A stretch of 64,000 bases of DNA, from NCBI GenBank assembly GCA_019636215.1, contig JAHBXZ010000012.1, positions 1 to 64,000 of the forward strand, read 5' to 3'. This DNA is from Planctomycetota bacterium. Its GTDB lineage: Bacteria; Planctomycetota; UBA8742; UBA2392. Position 1 is the first letter of the stretch, and the number at the start of each line of letters is the position of its first letter. Below the pieces are notes generated by a model. That model searched no databases and was not told the DNA's origin. It worked only from the letters and a program-made list of their open reading frames with translations. Below, piece after piece: positions 46,017 through 55,904 of this stretch. A program made the translations under genes and the position numbers.

Positions 46017-46963
46017 TGGCATCCGTGCTGGTTACAGGCGGCGCGGGGTTTCTGGGCAGTCATCTTTGCGACCTGCTGCTGGCCCAGGGCCATTCAGTTA
46101 CCTGTCTGGACGACTTTTCCACCGGTTCACTTGCCAACCTGGCCCATGCGTCGGCACAGCCCGGCTTTGGCCTTTTGAAGGCAGATGTGCTCGACGGCGT
46201 ACCCGGCCGTTTTGACCGCATCTTTCACCTGGCCTGCCCGGCCAGCCCGGTTGCCTATCGCCGCGACCCCATCCGTACCCTGCAGGTGGCGGCCCTGGGG
46301 ACATTGAGGGTGCTGCAGAACGCGCGTGACACGGGCGCGCGGGTGCTGCTGGCATCCACCAGTGAAATCTATGGCGACCCGCTGGTGCACCCGCAGGCTG
46401 AGAGTTACCGCGGCAACGTCGACACCCAGGGTGTGCGGGCCTGTTACGACGAAGGAAAGCGCGCTGCGGAAACCCTGGCGGCGGACTTCCGGCGCATGCA
46501 TGGTGTAGACGTTCGTATCGCGCGCATCTTCAACACGTACGGCCCGCGCATGGCACCGGACGACGGCCGCGTGGTCAGCAATTTCATTGTTGCCGCACTG
46601 GCGGGCCGCCCGCTGCAACTGGCCGGGGGCGGTCACCAGAGCCGCAGCTTCTGCTATGTCTCGGACCTGGTGCAGGGCCTCCGTGCCCTGATGGAATGCG
46701 CGCCAGGCGAAACTGCGCAGCCTGTCAACCTGGGCATGCCGCAGGAGATCACGATCCGCGAACTTGCCGAGATGGTGATCCGCAAGACCGGTTCAAAGTC
46801 CGGGCTGGATCAGTCCGCGCCGGAGCCCGACGATCCTTCCCGGCGCTGCCCGGACATTTCGCGCGCGGCCCGTTTGCTGGGGTTTCAGCCGACAGTCGGG
46901 CTGGATGAAGGATTGAGCCTTACCATTGACTGGTTCTCGGGCTTGTCGGCCAACTCGCGGTAG
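46016..46963 (+). CDS. NAD-dependent epimerase/dehydratase, UDP-glucuronate decarboxylase-like
   Basis: 315 aa short-chain dehydrogenase/reductase of the extended type. NAD motif TGGAGFLGSHL at the N-terminus. Catalytic pair in RACYDEGKRAAE (Tyr-x3-Lys). The EIYGDPLVHPQAE and YRGNV.GVRACYDEGKR blocks match UDP-xylose synthases, which turn UDP-glucuronate into UDP-xylose. It probably supplies a donor sugar for this locus. It overlaps the wza-like stop by one base (TGATG) and its 3' end overlaps the convergent glycosyltransferase gene by 79 bp. Confidence 0.9.
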   Translation: MASVLVTGGAGFLGSHLCDLLLAQGHSVTCLDDFSTGSLANLAHASAQPGFGLLKADVLDGVPGRFDRIFHLACPASPVAYRRDPIRTLQVAALGTLRVLQNARDTGARVLLASTSEIYGDPLVHPQAESYRGNVDTQGVRACYDEGKRAAETLAADFRRMHGVDVRIARIFNTYGPRMAPDDGRVVSNFIVAALAGRPLQLAGGGHQSRSFCYVSDLVQGLRALMECAPGETAQPVNLGMPQEITIRELAEMVIRKTGSKSGLDQSAPEPDDPSRRCPDISRAARLLGFQPTVGLDEGLSLTIDWFSGLSANSR

Positions 46964-49107
46964 ATGGCGGCGTAATGCGCGGCAATCGCGGCCGGAGCAA
47001 ACCGCTGCACATTCAGCAACCCCGCCTCGACCAGCTGCCGCCTTTGTTGCTCGTCGTCCATGGCTGCCAGCAACCCCGCGCGGATCGCGGATTCGTCTGT
47101 TGGGTCAATCAGCAGCGCGCCATTGCCTGCCACCCAGTCCATCGGCGCCCGCGCCGAGGTTACAACCGGCAACCCGCAGGCCTGGGCTTCCAGGATTGGC
47201 ATTCCAAAGCCCTCGTACATGGAAACAAACGCCAGCACGCCGGCACTGCGATAGGCCTCGGCCATGGCGGCTTCATCAAGGCCCTGGGTTTGCGTAAACG
47301 GCGTGCCGGCCGCCGTCAACTGCGCGCGCAGCGCGTCATCAAGCGGGCCGATCACGCGCAGGGCCAGCCCGGTCCCGGCCAGTGATCGGGCGACGCGCCG
47401 CAGGTTCTTGTGCTCCAGTGTGCCCACAGCCAGCACGTCGCGGCCATGTGCGCCGGGGCCGCTGGTGAAAGCCTGCGAAACACAGTTGGGCACCACGCGC
47501 ACAGCCGCCGGGTCTGCACCGGCCAGATCGTGCAGCTCCTGGCGCGACTTCTCGGATACTGTGGTTGTCACGGCGGCGCGGGCCATCGGCCGCAGAAAGT
47601 ACGCCCAGCGCAACAGCCGCCTGCGAAGGCCGCCACTGCGCACCAGCGGCGCGCAGTCATGGATGGTAAGCACCGTGCGACCCGGTGGTGTGGCAAGCAC
47701 AAGATAGTGAGAGTCGCCGACAACATGGATGACGTCCGCCCGCTGTCGCCCGGCCCAGATCAGGTTGCCCAGGCGCCTGAGAATGCCCCCGTTGCTGTGG
47801 GGGCTGCGCGCCACGCGGGGTTCGATGTCGCCCGGCAGATTGCGGCGGATGGTGGCAAACAGGTTCTCAATGCTGTGGAAGCCCGGCTGCGGCTTGCGTT
47901 CCAGGTGCAGCACAGAAACCACCCGGCGCGCGGCTGCGCGTTCGGCCGCGCGCAGCAGGATCGGCGCATAGGCCCGGGCGAATGCCGCCGGGCCCCACAG
48001 GTCGCGGGCCTGCTGTGCCCAGTCTTGGCGCACGGCCTCGGGGGCCGGCTGGTCTATCCGCCGGGCGGCGGCGCGGGCCAGTGCCTGCGTGTTGCCGTGC
48101 TCGACAATCTCGCCCCACGGGGTACGGCACCATTCGCGGATGCCGCCGGCGTCAAAGGCCACGACGTCGCAGCCCATGGCCACGGCCTCGGGCCCGGCCA
48201 TGCCCCAGGCTTCAAACACCCGCGCGGGCATCAGCAAGCACTGGCTGCTCGCGGCATGGGCTGCAAGACCGGGCTCATCCAGCCAGCCCGCGAAATGAAC
48301 ACGGTCGGCGACGTTCATGCGTTCGGCCTGCCGCCGTGCCGGCGCAAGCTCCGGCCCGTCGCCGGCAATCGTGAGTGTGCTGCCCCGCAACGCGGCGCAC
48401 ACGGCAATGGCGTCCGTCACGCCCTTGAAGGCATACAGCCGCCCGCTGAAAAACAGGCTGCGATGCCGGCGTGCTTGCGGGGCGGGGAAATGATCGGGCA
48501 GCATCGGATGCAGCACATGGCTGCGGCCGGGCACCCCAACGGTGCGCGCAAACAGTGACTCCAGGGCATGGCTGTTAAAGACCATGCCCCAGGCAAGGTT
48601 CATGGCCTGGCGCGCCAGCACCGGCCGCAACGGCGCCTTGACGCGCTGCAGCAACGGAAACCGCGTGCCGTCCGGAAGGCACAGGCAACGCTGCCCTGTG
48701 TCCACGCCCAGGCAGCCGATGCCGGCGGGACGTTCGCAGATGCCGCCAGACACCGGCAGGCTTCGGCCGCCGGCCGGGCAGGTGGATTCGGACGTGTGCT
48801 GGTACAGAAGCATCGGCACACGCCCGTGCAGCGCGCGCATCAGCGGCAAGGGCGAGCACCCATGAATCTCGACAACGTCGCAGGCTGCGGCAATGCGCTC
48901 GGCGGATTCCGCCACTGCGTGTGCCGAAGGCCGATGCAGCGGGTGAATGGACTCGCCAAGCTCAACGTCCTGGCGCGTGAACGTGGCAACCTTGGCGCCC
49001 AGGGTCGCCTGCAGCGCCAGCAGGCGATGCAGATAGGTTTCCGTGCCGCCCACCAGTTCCAGGCGCGGCGTAACAATGCCGATGCGCAGGCCCGAAATTG
49101 CACTCAC
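46885..49107 (-). CDS. Two-domain glycosyltransferase (GT4-GT4 fusion)
   Basis: 740 aa, two GT-B domains in one chain. Domain 1 (about 5-385) begins RIGIVTPRLELVGGTETYLH and has EAWGMAGPEAVAMG. Domain 2 (about 390-735) has EGFGMPILEAQACGLPVV. Domain 1 has an inserted Cys-rich segment (about 115-160) typical of some capsule transferases. Two different sugars may be added in turn. The GTG at 49107 follows GGAG and overlaps the upstream stop (GTGA). The last 79 bp overlap the opposite-strand epimerase gene. Confidence 0.9.
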   Translation of the reverse strand: MSAISGLRIGIVTPRLELVGGTETYLHRLLALQATLGAKVATFTRQDVELGESIHPLHRPSAHAVAESAERIAAACDVVEIHGCSPLPLMRALHGRVPMLLYQHTSESTCPAGGRSLPVSGGICERPAGIGCLGVDTGQRCLCLPDGTRFPLLQRVKAPLRPVLARQAMNLAWGMVFNSHALESLFARTVGVPGRSHVLHPMLPDHFPAPQARRHRSLFFSGRLYAFKGVTDAIAVCAALRGSTLTIAGDGPELAPARRQAERMNVADRVHFAGWLDEPGLAAHAASSQCLLMPARVFEAWGMAGPEAVAMGCDVVAFDAGGIREWCRTPWGEIVEHGNTQALARAAARRIDQPAPEAVRQDWAQQARDLWGPAAFARAYAPILLRAAERAAARRVVSVLHLERKPQPGFHSIENLFATIRRNLPGDIEPRVARSPHSNGGILRRLGNLIWAGRQRADVIHVVGDSHYLVLATPPGRTVLTIHDCAPLVRSGGLRRRLLRWAYFLRPMARAAVTTTVSEKSRQELHDLAGADPAAVRVVPNCVSQAFTSGPGAHGRDVLAVGTLEHKNLRRVARSLAGTGLALRVIGPLDDALRAQLTAAGTPFTQTQGLDEAAMAEAYRSAGVLAFVSMYEGFGMPILEAQACGLPVVTSARAPMDWVAGNGALLIDPTDESAIRAGLLAAMDDEQQRRQLVEAGLLNVQRFAPAAIAAHYAAIYRELADKPENQSMVRLNPSSSPTVG

Positions 49108-50249
49108 GGCGCGGTCTCCAACAGCAGCTTGCGCCACGCGGCCTCAAACTTGCGCGCGTCAAAGTGCTCCGCGGCGTAGCGGTGGCAGGCCTTGCCGTCG
49201 GCGTCCAGCGCTGGGCGGTCCGCGGCAAGCTGCTGGATCCGGGCGGCAAAGGCCTGAACCAGCTCGTCGCCGTCTCCGTCCAGTTTGTGGCAAACTTGGT
49301 CAGGCAGGCTGGCCAGCGCGCCAACACGCGTCACCAGCGGCAGCACACCGTGGGCCATGGCTTCCATCACCGCCAGCGGGAAGCCCTCGCGGCTGGAGGT
49401 CAGCACCAGCAGGTGCGATTGGCGGTACAGTGCAGCCATGGCCGCGTCATCGTTAACCAGGCCGATGAACTCGCAGCTGGGCCGATCTTCGGGTGATACG
49501 GACGAGGCAAGATCGCCCACCAGGCGCATCCGGGCCGCCACGCCCGATGCCTTCAGCGCGCTTGCCAGGCGCCCTGCAAGCTCGACACGCTTCTCGGGTG
49601 AGTTGCGGCCGACAAACAGGATGTTGAGGTCACCCGCGGGTTTCACCGGCGGTTGCGGGGGAACATCCACCGCCGTAGGAATCACCAGCAACTTCTGCAT
49701 GCTGGCGCGGTCAACGCCGGATTCGGCGTACAGGGATTCCAGACGGCTCGCAAGTTCACTTGAGATCACGATCCGCCGGGCAAGCTTGGCTTCGTGCCGC
49801 AGACTGTAGTGCTCAAACCCGACGCCGAAATTGTGCAGCAGGTCCACACAGCGTACGCCGACCAGCCACGGCAGCATGTCATAGAAGAAGTGGCTGAACG
49901 AGCCCACCACTACGCCCGTGCGGCCGCGCACAATGCGGCCGGCCTGGAACCCGGCTTGAAAGTAGGCGCACAATCGTGAGCGCACCCGCAGGCCCAGGTT
50001 CACGATCGTGGCATGTTGCTGAAACCGCGGCAGCAGCTCGCGTGCGCCCTGGGGCTCTGTGAACCAGACCTCGGGTGCGGCATCGGCCACGGCCCTGACG
50101 ATGCGCGCGTGGACCATTTCGGCCCCGCCCAGGTTGGGCGTGGCGAACACGAACAGTACCCGGGTGTTCACGGGTGTCGCAAACACCGAACACAGACGCC
50201 CAAGGCCGCCAATCATTGCGCGCAGCAGTTTCACCCCCGCGCGCTTCAC
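49104..50249 (-). CDS. GT4-type glycosyltransferase
   Basis: 381 aa. GT-B start VLFVFATPNLGGAEMVHARIV, phosphate-binding loop ILFVGRNSPEKRVEL, and the EX7E motif EGFPLAVMEAMA. It transfers a sugar from a nucleotide donor in the cytoplasm; specificity unknown. GTG start overlaps the stop of the previous gene (GTGA), and its own stop overlaps the next GTG the same way. Confidence 0.9.
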   Translation of the reverse strand: MKRAGVKLLRAMIGGLGRLCSVFATPVNTRVLFVFATPNLGGAEMVHARIVRAVADAAPEVWFTEPQGARELLPRFQQHATIVNLGLRVRSRLCAYFQAGFQAGRIVRGRTGVVVGSFSHFFYDMLPWLVGVRCVDLLHNFGVGFEHYSLRHEAKLARRIVISSELASRLESLYAESGVDRASMQKLLVIPTAVDVPPQPPVKPAGDLNILFVGRNSPEKRVELAGRLASALKASGVAARMRLVGDLASSVSPEDRPSCEFIGLVNDDAAMAALYRQSHLLVLTSSREGFPLAVMEAMAHGVLPLVTRVGALASLPDQVCHKLDGDGDELVQAFAARIQQLAADRPALDADGKACHRYAAEHFDARKFEAAWRKLLLETAP

Positions 50250-51415
50250 AGGCCCATCTCCTTGCGGATGACATCCACGGTTCGGGACCAGTCAAACGTG
50301 GCGACGGCATCCTGCAGTGCGTCTTTGTCGAACGGCCCGAAAGTGGCAGGGTCGGCCAGCGCCGCTGCCCAGGCCGCCGGGTTTGCTTCGGCAAAGCGCA
50401 GGTTTGGCCAGGCCAGCCGTTTCAACTCACGCAGCGGGTTGCACAGCATCGGCTTGCCGCAGGTGCTGAACTCGACCACGTTCAGCGGCGTGGCGTCCTC
50501 GGTGACAGGCCTGGGCACGTAGGGGTGCACGCCGGCGTCACAGGCATGGATGTATGCGGGCACATCGTCGGGGGCAACCGGGCCGACACAGTGTACGCCT
50601 TCGGGCGGGCCCAGCCCGCGCGGGCCCGCAACGCGGTCACTGCCGGGGCCAACCACCAGCAGTGCAAGGTCCGGGCGCGACGCACGGGCATTCAGCCAGG
50701 CATCCAGCAGCATCTCCATGCCGTCAAAGGCCATGCGGTGGTTGCCGATGAAGCCGACTACAAACCGGCCAGCCAGACCCAGGCGGTCACGCACTGCCTT
50801 GGCTTTCTCCGGCGTGCAATCCAGCAGGTTGGCTCGCGCGGCCCCGTTGGGCGCATAGGCCGCGTGGCGGCCGGTCAGGCGGTGGGCGTAGTCGCACAGG
50901 CTGTGGCTGCATGCCGACAGGGTGTCGGCGCGACGCATGGCCTCCTGCAGGAATTTGCGGCGCGACCGCCCGACAATCCCGGTGGCCCACTCGTCGTAGA
51001 AGTTGTCGATCACATCAAAATGCACGCGGTACCTGCGGCGCTCCGGCTTTGGGGGCAGGAAGAAGAATGGATTGCCGTGAAACACGTGCCCGCAGCCAAA
51101 ACGTTCGACCGCGCTTGCCACGCGCCGGTTGTTGCAGGCCGCGGCCCACCAGTTGAACAACGGCCCGGTGGCCGGCCACACCGGCATGGCAAAGCGGGTG
51201 ACCTGGCCTTGCTCGATCACCCGTGTGCGCGAAAAGGCCAGCTTGCGCCGCATTGCAAGCCGCGCGATGAAGCTGTTGTCGGAAACGGTGACGGCCTCGG
51301 TGCGGTCCAGCGCAAACACCGGCGTCTTGTGCGCGATGCGGCGCGCGATCTCGACTTCACGGATGCGCAGATCCGGGGCGAACAACATGCGGCCTACCCA
51401 CAGGATGGCCGTCAC
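50246..51415 (-). CDS. Glycosyltransferase (GT-B, GT4-like)
   Basis: 389 aa. Starts VGRMLFAPDLRIREVEIARRIA. The middle shows FHVIDNFYDEW-type sequence (DVIDNFYDEWATG), and VVGFIGNHRMAFDGMEMLL marks the second Rossmann half. The final motif is VTEDATPLNVVEFSTCGKPML, so the EX7E is degenerate. Resembles WcaI/TuaH-type transferases. GTG start in a 4-nt overlap with the wecB stop. Confidence 0.82.
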   Translation of the reverse strand: MTAILWVGRMLFAPDLRIREVEIARRIAHKTPVFALDRTEAVTVSDNSFIARLAMRRKLAFSRTRVIEQGQVTRFAMPVWPATGPLFNWWAAACNNRRVASAVERFGCGHVFHGNPFFFLPPKPERRRYRVHFDVIDNFYDEWATGIVGRSRRKFLQEAMRRADTLSACSHSLCDYAHRLTGRHAAYAPNGAARANLLDCTPEKAKAVRDRLGLAGRFVVGFIGNHRMAFDGMEMLLDAWLNARASRPDLALLVVGPGSDRVAGPRGLGPPEGVHCVGPVAPDDVPAYIHACDAGVHPYVPRPVTEDATPLNVVEFSTCGKPMLCNPLRELKRLAWPNLRFAEANPAAWAAALADPATFGPFDKDALQDAVATFDWSRTVDVIRKEMGL

Positions 51416-52536
51416 GCCCCGGCTCCTTTGACCAAGGCAGCAACATCGCCGGCGATGCGGGCCGAGGCCGTGCCGTCCCCGTACGGGTTGGGAAGACCGC
51501 CGAGTCTTTGCCTGATAGCGGGGTCGTCCAGCACCCTTGTCAGTTCCGCGTCCAGTGTCGCAGCGCGCCCGCCCACCAGCCTTAGAAAGCCCGGCTCAAG
51601 CCCCTCCGGGCGTTCCGTGACATCGCGTGTGACCAGCACGGGTGTGCCGAACTCGGGTGCTTCTTCCTGCAGCCCGCCGGAATCAGTCACCACACAATCC
51701 GCCCTGCGCAGCATCCACAGGCAGGCCAGATAGCCCAGCGGTTCAATGGTGCGGAAGTGCGGGTGTGGTTCGATGCCCGCCACCGCCCCGCGCGCGCGCT
51801 CGGAGGGATGCGTGGCAAAGACCACCGTCAGGTCGCTGCGGCGTTGAACCTGGGCGCGCAGTATGCGTGCAACTTCCGAGATGCCCCCGTCCTGGTTCTC
51901 GCGCCGGTGGCCCGTTGCGAACACCACCTTGGAACGCGCGCCATCCAGCGCGCTGACCAGCTCCTGTGGCGGCTGCGGCAACAGTTGCCGCGCGGCATGG
52001 CGTGCGGCATCCACGCCGGTCTGGCCGGTAACCAGAATGTCAGTGTCCGACAGACCCTCCGCCAGCAGGTTGCTTCGGGCACCCTGCGTGGGCGCGTAAA
52101 GGCGGCTGCACAGGCGGTCTGCCAGCGCGCGATTCAACTCCTCAGGCCAGGGTGCGTCGCGCCTGCCGGTTCGCAACCCGGCCTCGACGTGCCCGCAGGG
52201 CGTATTGCGATAAAAGGCGGCCAGTGCGCCGCACAGCGCCGTGGTTGTGTCGCCCTGCACCAGCACCACGGAGGGTCGCAGTGTGGCGATCTCGGCATCC
52301 AGGGCGGCGATCAGGTGCGACGATAGCTGTGCCAGGCTGCGGCCTGACTGTGCCGCAACGACTGCGCGGTCGGGCTTGATGCCAAAGGGCAGCAGGGCCT
52401 GGTCCAGCAGGCGTTCATGCTGGCCGGAGGCAACCAGTGACGCAGCCAACCCCTGCGCGCGCAGGGCCGACAGAACCGGTGCCAGCTTGATGGCTTCGGG
52501 CCTGGTTCCGGCGATCAGCATGACGTCAACCGGCAT
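51412..52536 (-). CDS. wecB: UDP-N-acetylglucosamine 2-epimerase (non-hydrolysing)
   Basis: 374 aa. Converts UDP-GlcNAc to UDP-ManNAc. Family signatures: MLIAGTRPEAIKLAPV, HVEAGLRTG, EELNRALADRLCSRLYAPT, TGHRREN, and TDSGGLQEEAPEFGTPVLV. It supplies ManNAc or derivatives for the glycan assembled here. The ATG at 52536 starts the conserved N-terminus and overlaps the preceding gene by 11 nt. Confidence 0.95.
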   Translation of the reverse strand: MPVDVMLIAGTRPEAIKLAPVLSALRAQGLAASLVASGQHERLLDQALLPFGIKPDRAVVAAQSGRSLAQLSSHLIAALDAEIATLRPSVVLVQGDTTTALCGALAAFYRNTPCGHVEAGLRTGRRDAPWPEELNRALADRLCSRLYAPTQGARSNLLAEGLSDTDILVTGQTGVDAARHAARQLLPQPPQELVSALDGARSKVVFATGHRRENQDGGISEVARILRAQVQRRSDLTVVFATHPSERARGAVAGIEPHPHFRTIEPLGYLACLWMLRRADCVVTDSGGLQEEAPEFGTPVLVTRDVTERPEGLEPGFLRLVGGRAATLDAELTRVLDDPAIRQRLGGLPNPYGDGTASARIAGDVAALVKGAGA

Positions 52537-54535
52537 CGGCCCCCCGTACACGACGGAACATTCGCAACAACGGCATCGGCACCAGTGCCCGGACCACGGC
52601 CTTGTAGCCCGAGGCCGACAGTGGTTTGTGCCGCACAATGCGCAGCCCCGCGGCCAGTGCGCGGCCCGGCAGTCCCTGCGTCTTGTAAGCGCCGGCCAGT
52701 CGAACCATGTGCGAATGGTACTCGGGCGTCCACGGTATGGGTACGCCGCGAACCTTCATGGCCGCGGCCATTACATCCGCGGGGCGGGTGCGGGAAAGGC
52801 TGTCCGGCGTGTCGCCATAGTCATACAGCGTGCGCTTGAGGTGGTAGAGGCGCGAGACCGCGGCAATGCGGCGCCAGTAGTCCCAGTCTTCGGCCAGGGC
52901 CAGCTCTTCGTTGTAGGCACCGACGTCACGGGCGATCTGCGCGCGGTACAGAAAACAGGCGCCGATTACGTTGCGCGCGGCCAGCTCGCTGGCGGGCCCG
53001 GCCCGCGTGGGTGTGCGTGTGCCGTCGGCGCTTACGATTTCATAGTCGGCAAACACCATCCCGACTGCAGGGTCAAGCATCAGTTCGCGGGCCATGGCCT
53101 TCAGCGCGCCGGGGCGATAGGCGTTGTCGTCGCTGGTCCAGCTCAGCAGTTCGCCGCTGGCGTGCGCAAAGCCCCTGTTCAATGCGCGAGGCAGGCCGCC
53201 ATTGGGGATGTGCAGCACACGCAGCCGCGCGTCGCCAAGCGAGTTGCACAGCGAATCAAGCAGCTCGGCAGTTCCGTCGCTGCTGCCGTCATCCACCACG
53301 ATCAGTTCCAGATTCGCGTAATCCTGCGCCAGCACGTTGCGCACGGCCGCTTCAATCAGGTGCCTGCGGTTGTGAGTGGGCAGCACGACGCTCAGTTTCG
53401 GCCACTGGGGGTTCAACAGTGTGCGGTACAGCGCGGCCTCGCGGGCCTCAATCACGGCGATGTCGTATGGTTCGCTTGCGGTCCGTGCCGGGGCCGCCAG
53501 GCGGGCCCGGGTGGCGGGCTCGCACAGTTCGGCAATCGCGCGGGCGATGTCGGCGGTGTTTTCAGGGTCGCACAGCAGGCCGTCCCAGCGGTCGGTGACA
53601 ATCTCGTTCATCGGCGGGCGGTTGCTGGTGACGACGGGCAGACCGCAGGCCAGCGATTCGGCAAACACTATGCCGAAACCTTCCCACAGACTGGGCAGCA
53701 CGAACGCGTCCGCCCAGCGCATCCAGGCCGGCAGCTGGACATGAGGGATCGACTCAAGGTGGGTGACAAACGGCCACTTCGACCAGTCGCGTGACGACTT
53801 GCCCGCGTGCACAAGGCGCAGCCCGGGAAAGCGCGGCAGAAGCGAAGCGCAGGCCGCAAGCAGTCGGTCGAGATTCTTCTGCTCTGCATCGCGTGCAACA
53901 CAAAGCAGCCGCGGCGAACCCGTCGGCCCGTCCGCAGCTTCGCCCTGCGGTGAGAACAGCTCGCGGTCAACGCGGTTGAAGATGGTGACAACCCGCCCAG
54001 GGTCACAACCGGCCGCAATGCAGGCCGAAGCCACCGCCTCGCTGACGGCAATCACAACGTCGGCCCGGGGCAGGATATCGCGGGACAACTCATGCACGTT
54101 GTGAACACTGGCGACGACTGGCAACTGAAGTGCCTCGCCGATCTGAATGGCGACCCAGGCACTCCATCGGGCACCATATGCGCGTATCCAGCTTGGACGC
54201 TGCTGGCGCAGATACTCCAGCCAGGCTGATGGGATGCCGGGCCATCCGGCCGCCAGGGCCGCACGATCCAGAATGACGTGGTGCGGAAGCAGATGCGCGG
54301 CATGAAGCCAGGCCTGCATCGGTTCGATGCCCGGCAGTGCCGGCACACTGAGGTCTGGTGCATCAATGGCAGGCCCGGCCTGTGGCGAGAGAACAAGCGT
54401 ACGGGCTGCCGCACAGCCGCCGAAGTAACGGCTCAGGTATGCGCTGCTGAACCCTCGCGCGAGGTAGTTTGCGGGATGTTCCTCGGGCACGACCACCAGT
54501 GTTCCGAGTGTTGATGAGGCTGGTTTGCCGGCCAA
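52526..54535 (-). CDS. Two-domain glycosyltransferase (GT4-GT2 fusion)
   Basis: 669 aa. The N-terminal GT-B domain (about 10-370) has EGFGIVFAESLACGLPVV. A C-terminal GT-A family 2 domain (about 378-600) starts LSVVLPTHNRRHLIEAAV and has VVDDGSSDG and the metal site SWTSDDN. Retaining and inverting chemistries are joined in one protein, so two successive linkages may be made. The start is taken as TTG at 54535 with AAAGGA ten bases upstream; no ATG fits better. A 115-bp gap separates it from wzt. Confidence 0.87.
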   Translation of the reverse strand: MAGKPASSTLGTLVVVPEEHPANYLARGFSSAYLSRYFGGCAAARTLVLSPQAGPAIDAPDLSVPALPGIEPMQAWLHAAHLLPHHVILDRAALAAGWPGIPSAWLEYLRQQRPSWIRAYGARWSAWVAIQIGEALQLPVVASVHNVHELSRDILPRADVVIAVSEAVASACIAAGCDPGRVVTIFNRVDRELFSPQGEAADGPTGSPRLLCVARDAEQKNLDRLLAACASLLPRFPGLRLVHAGKSSRDWSKWPFVTHLESIPHVQLPAWMRWADAFVLPSLWEGFGIVFAESLACGLPVVTSNRPPMNEIVTDRWDGLLCDPENTADIARAIAELCEPATRARLAAPARTASEPYDIAVIEAREAALYRTLLNPQWPKLSVVLPTHNRRHLIEAAVRNVLAQDYANLELIVVDDGSSDGTAELLDSLCNSLGDARLRVLHIPNGGLPRALNRGFAHASGELLSWTSDDNAYRPGALKAMARELMLDPAVGMVFADYEIVSADGTRTPTRAGPASELAARNVIGACFLYRAQIARDVGAYNEELALAEDWDYWRRIAAVSRLYHLKRTLYDYGDTPDSLSRTRPADVMAAAMKVRGVPIPWTPEYHSHMVRLAGAYKTQGLPGRALAAGLRIVRHKPLSASGYKAVVRALVPMPLLRMFRRVRGADAG

Positions 54536-54650
54536 GCTGAGTCATCCTTTCGCGTCTGTCGGGCTAACGACGCGGCCTGTTGCGCCGATCCTGCCATGCC
54601 AGTGAGTTGCTGCAATCAGCGCCGGTCGATTCTGGCAGGTCATGAGGGAG

Positions 54651-55904
54651 CTAGGTGCTGACGTGGCTTGTGATGGTCCAGCGCTGGCGGTGCTCCAGCA
54701 GAGGGCGGCCGTCGCTCCAGTCGGGCCGGTCAACCTCCAGGCGCGCCACACCGTCCTGGACAAAAATAGGCGATACCCCGTCACGCTCAAACAGATACGT
54801 TTTTGCGCGGTAACAGCCGACAGGAAGGCGCACATCTTCGACCAAGACCTCCACGGTGCCGCTTCCCTTGAGTGTCTGGTCGGCGAACGCCGGCCCGCTG
54901 AATACATGGAACAGGTAGTGCCGTGGCAGGTTCAGCGGGTATCGCGGGTCATCATGAAACAGTGTCAGGGCAAAAATCGGTGAATGCACCTGCTCCGCGG
55001 CATGGTAGTGAAAGCGCAGCATGAGGTTTGCCCCATGCCCGATCGAAGTAACGGGGCGCCCAAGGCCGTCCAGCAGCTCAACCGACTTGATCTCTGCACG
55101 AGGCACACCGTCCGCGGTCTTGATGAAATTGGTCTCCAATACCGGATCATGCCGATCCCGGGAAAGGTCCGTGAGGTAGGCTTCAATCACCTGACGCGCA
55201 TCGCCGTGCGCTTTCACTTGTCCTGACTTGATGAACAGGCATCGAGTCGATGCAGCCATGGCGTACATGTCGTGGCTGACGGTGATCACGGCTCGGCCGC
55301 TGGTGCGCATACGCGCCATCCAGTCATAGCACTTCAGCTGAAACCCGGCGTCGCCTACGGCCAGTACTTCGTCGACCAGCAGAACGTCGGGGTTGGCATG
55401 TGCCGCAATCGCAAATGCCAGGCGCGCGTACATGCCGCTGCTGTAGTCCTTCACCGGCATATCCATGAACTCGGCCAGGCCGGAGAACTCCACGATTGCC
55501 TCGTACTGGCGGCGGATATCCGCGCGGCTCATGCCCAGGATTGCGCCGTTGATGGACACGTTCTCGCGGCCTGAAAGATACGGGTGAAACCCCGCGCCAA
55601 GTTCGATCAGCCCTCCTACGCGACCCTTTGTGACGACCTGCCCGCGGTCAGGCCGCAGGATGCGAAACAGCAGCTTGAGGATCGTGCTTTTGCCCGAGCC
55701 GTTGGGTCCCACAATGCCCAGCGACTCGCCGGGCTGCACGGCAAACGAAACATCCTGCAAGGCCATGAATTCGTGGGGCAGCAGGCCATCGGGGCCGCGC
55801 TTGGGCCCGCGCAGCCATTGGCCGGCCAGGCCCGCCAGCGTACGCACTTTGGCGCGGCGCGAGAAGCGCTTGGAAACACTGATGAACTCGGCCGCTGCTG
55901 TCAT
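54651..55904 (-). CDS. wzt: Polysaccharide ABC exporter ATP-binding subunit (Wzt-like)
   Basis: 417 aa. The ABC domain (1-240) has Walker A GPNGSGKS (66-73), signature DYSSGMYARL and Walker B DVLLVDEVLAVGD. The C-terminal beta-rich domain (about 255-417) matches the position of Wzt carbohydrate-binding domains that recognise the glycan end before export. Partner permease is encoded at 56659. The ATG at 55904 overlaps the methyltransferase stop (ATGA). Confidence 0.94.
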   Translation of the reverse strand: MTAAAEFISVSKRFSRRAKVRTLAGLAGQWLRGPKRGPDGLLPHEFMALQDVSFAVQPGESLGIVGPNGSGKSTILKLLFRILRPDRGQVVTKGRVGGLIELGAGFHPYLSGRENVSINGAILGMSRADIRRQYEAIVEFSGLAEFMDMPVKDYSSGMYARLAFAIAAHANPDVLLVDEVLAVGDAGFQLKCYDWMARMRTSGRAVITVSHDMYAMAASTRCLFIKSGQVKAHGDARQVIEAYLTDLSRDRHDPVLETNFIKTADGVPRAEIKSVELLDGLGRPVTSIGHGANLMLRFHYHAAEQVHSPIFALTLFHDDPRYPLNLPRHYLFHVFSGPAFADQTLKGSGTVEVLVEDVRLPVGCYRAKTYLFERDGVSPIFVQDGVARLEVDRPDWSDGRPLLEHRQRWTITSHVST

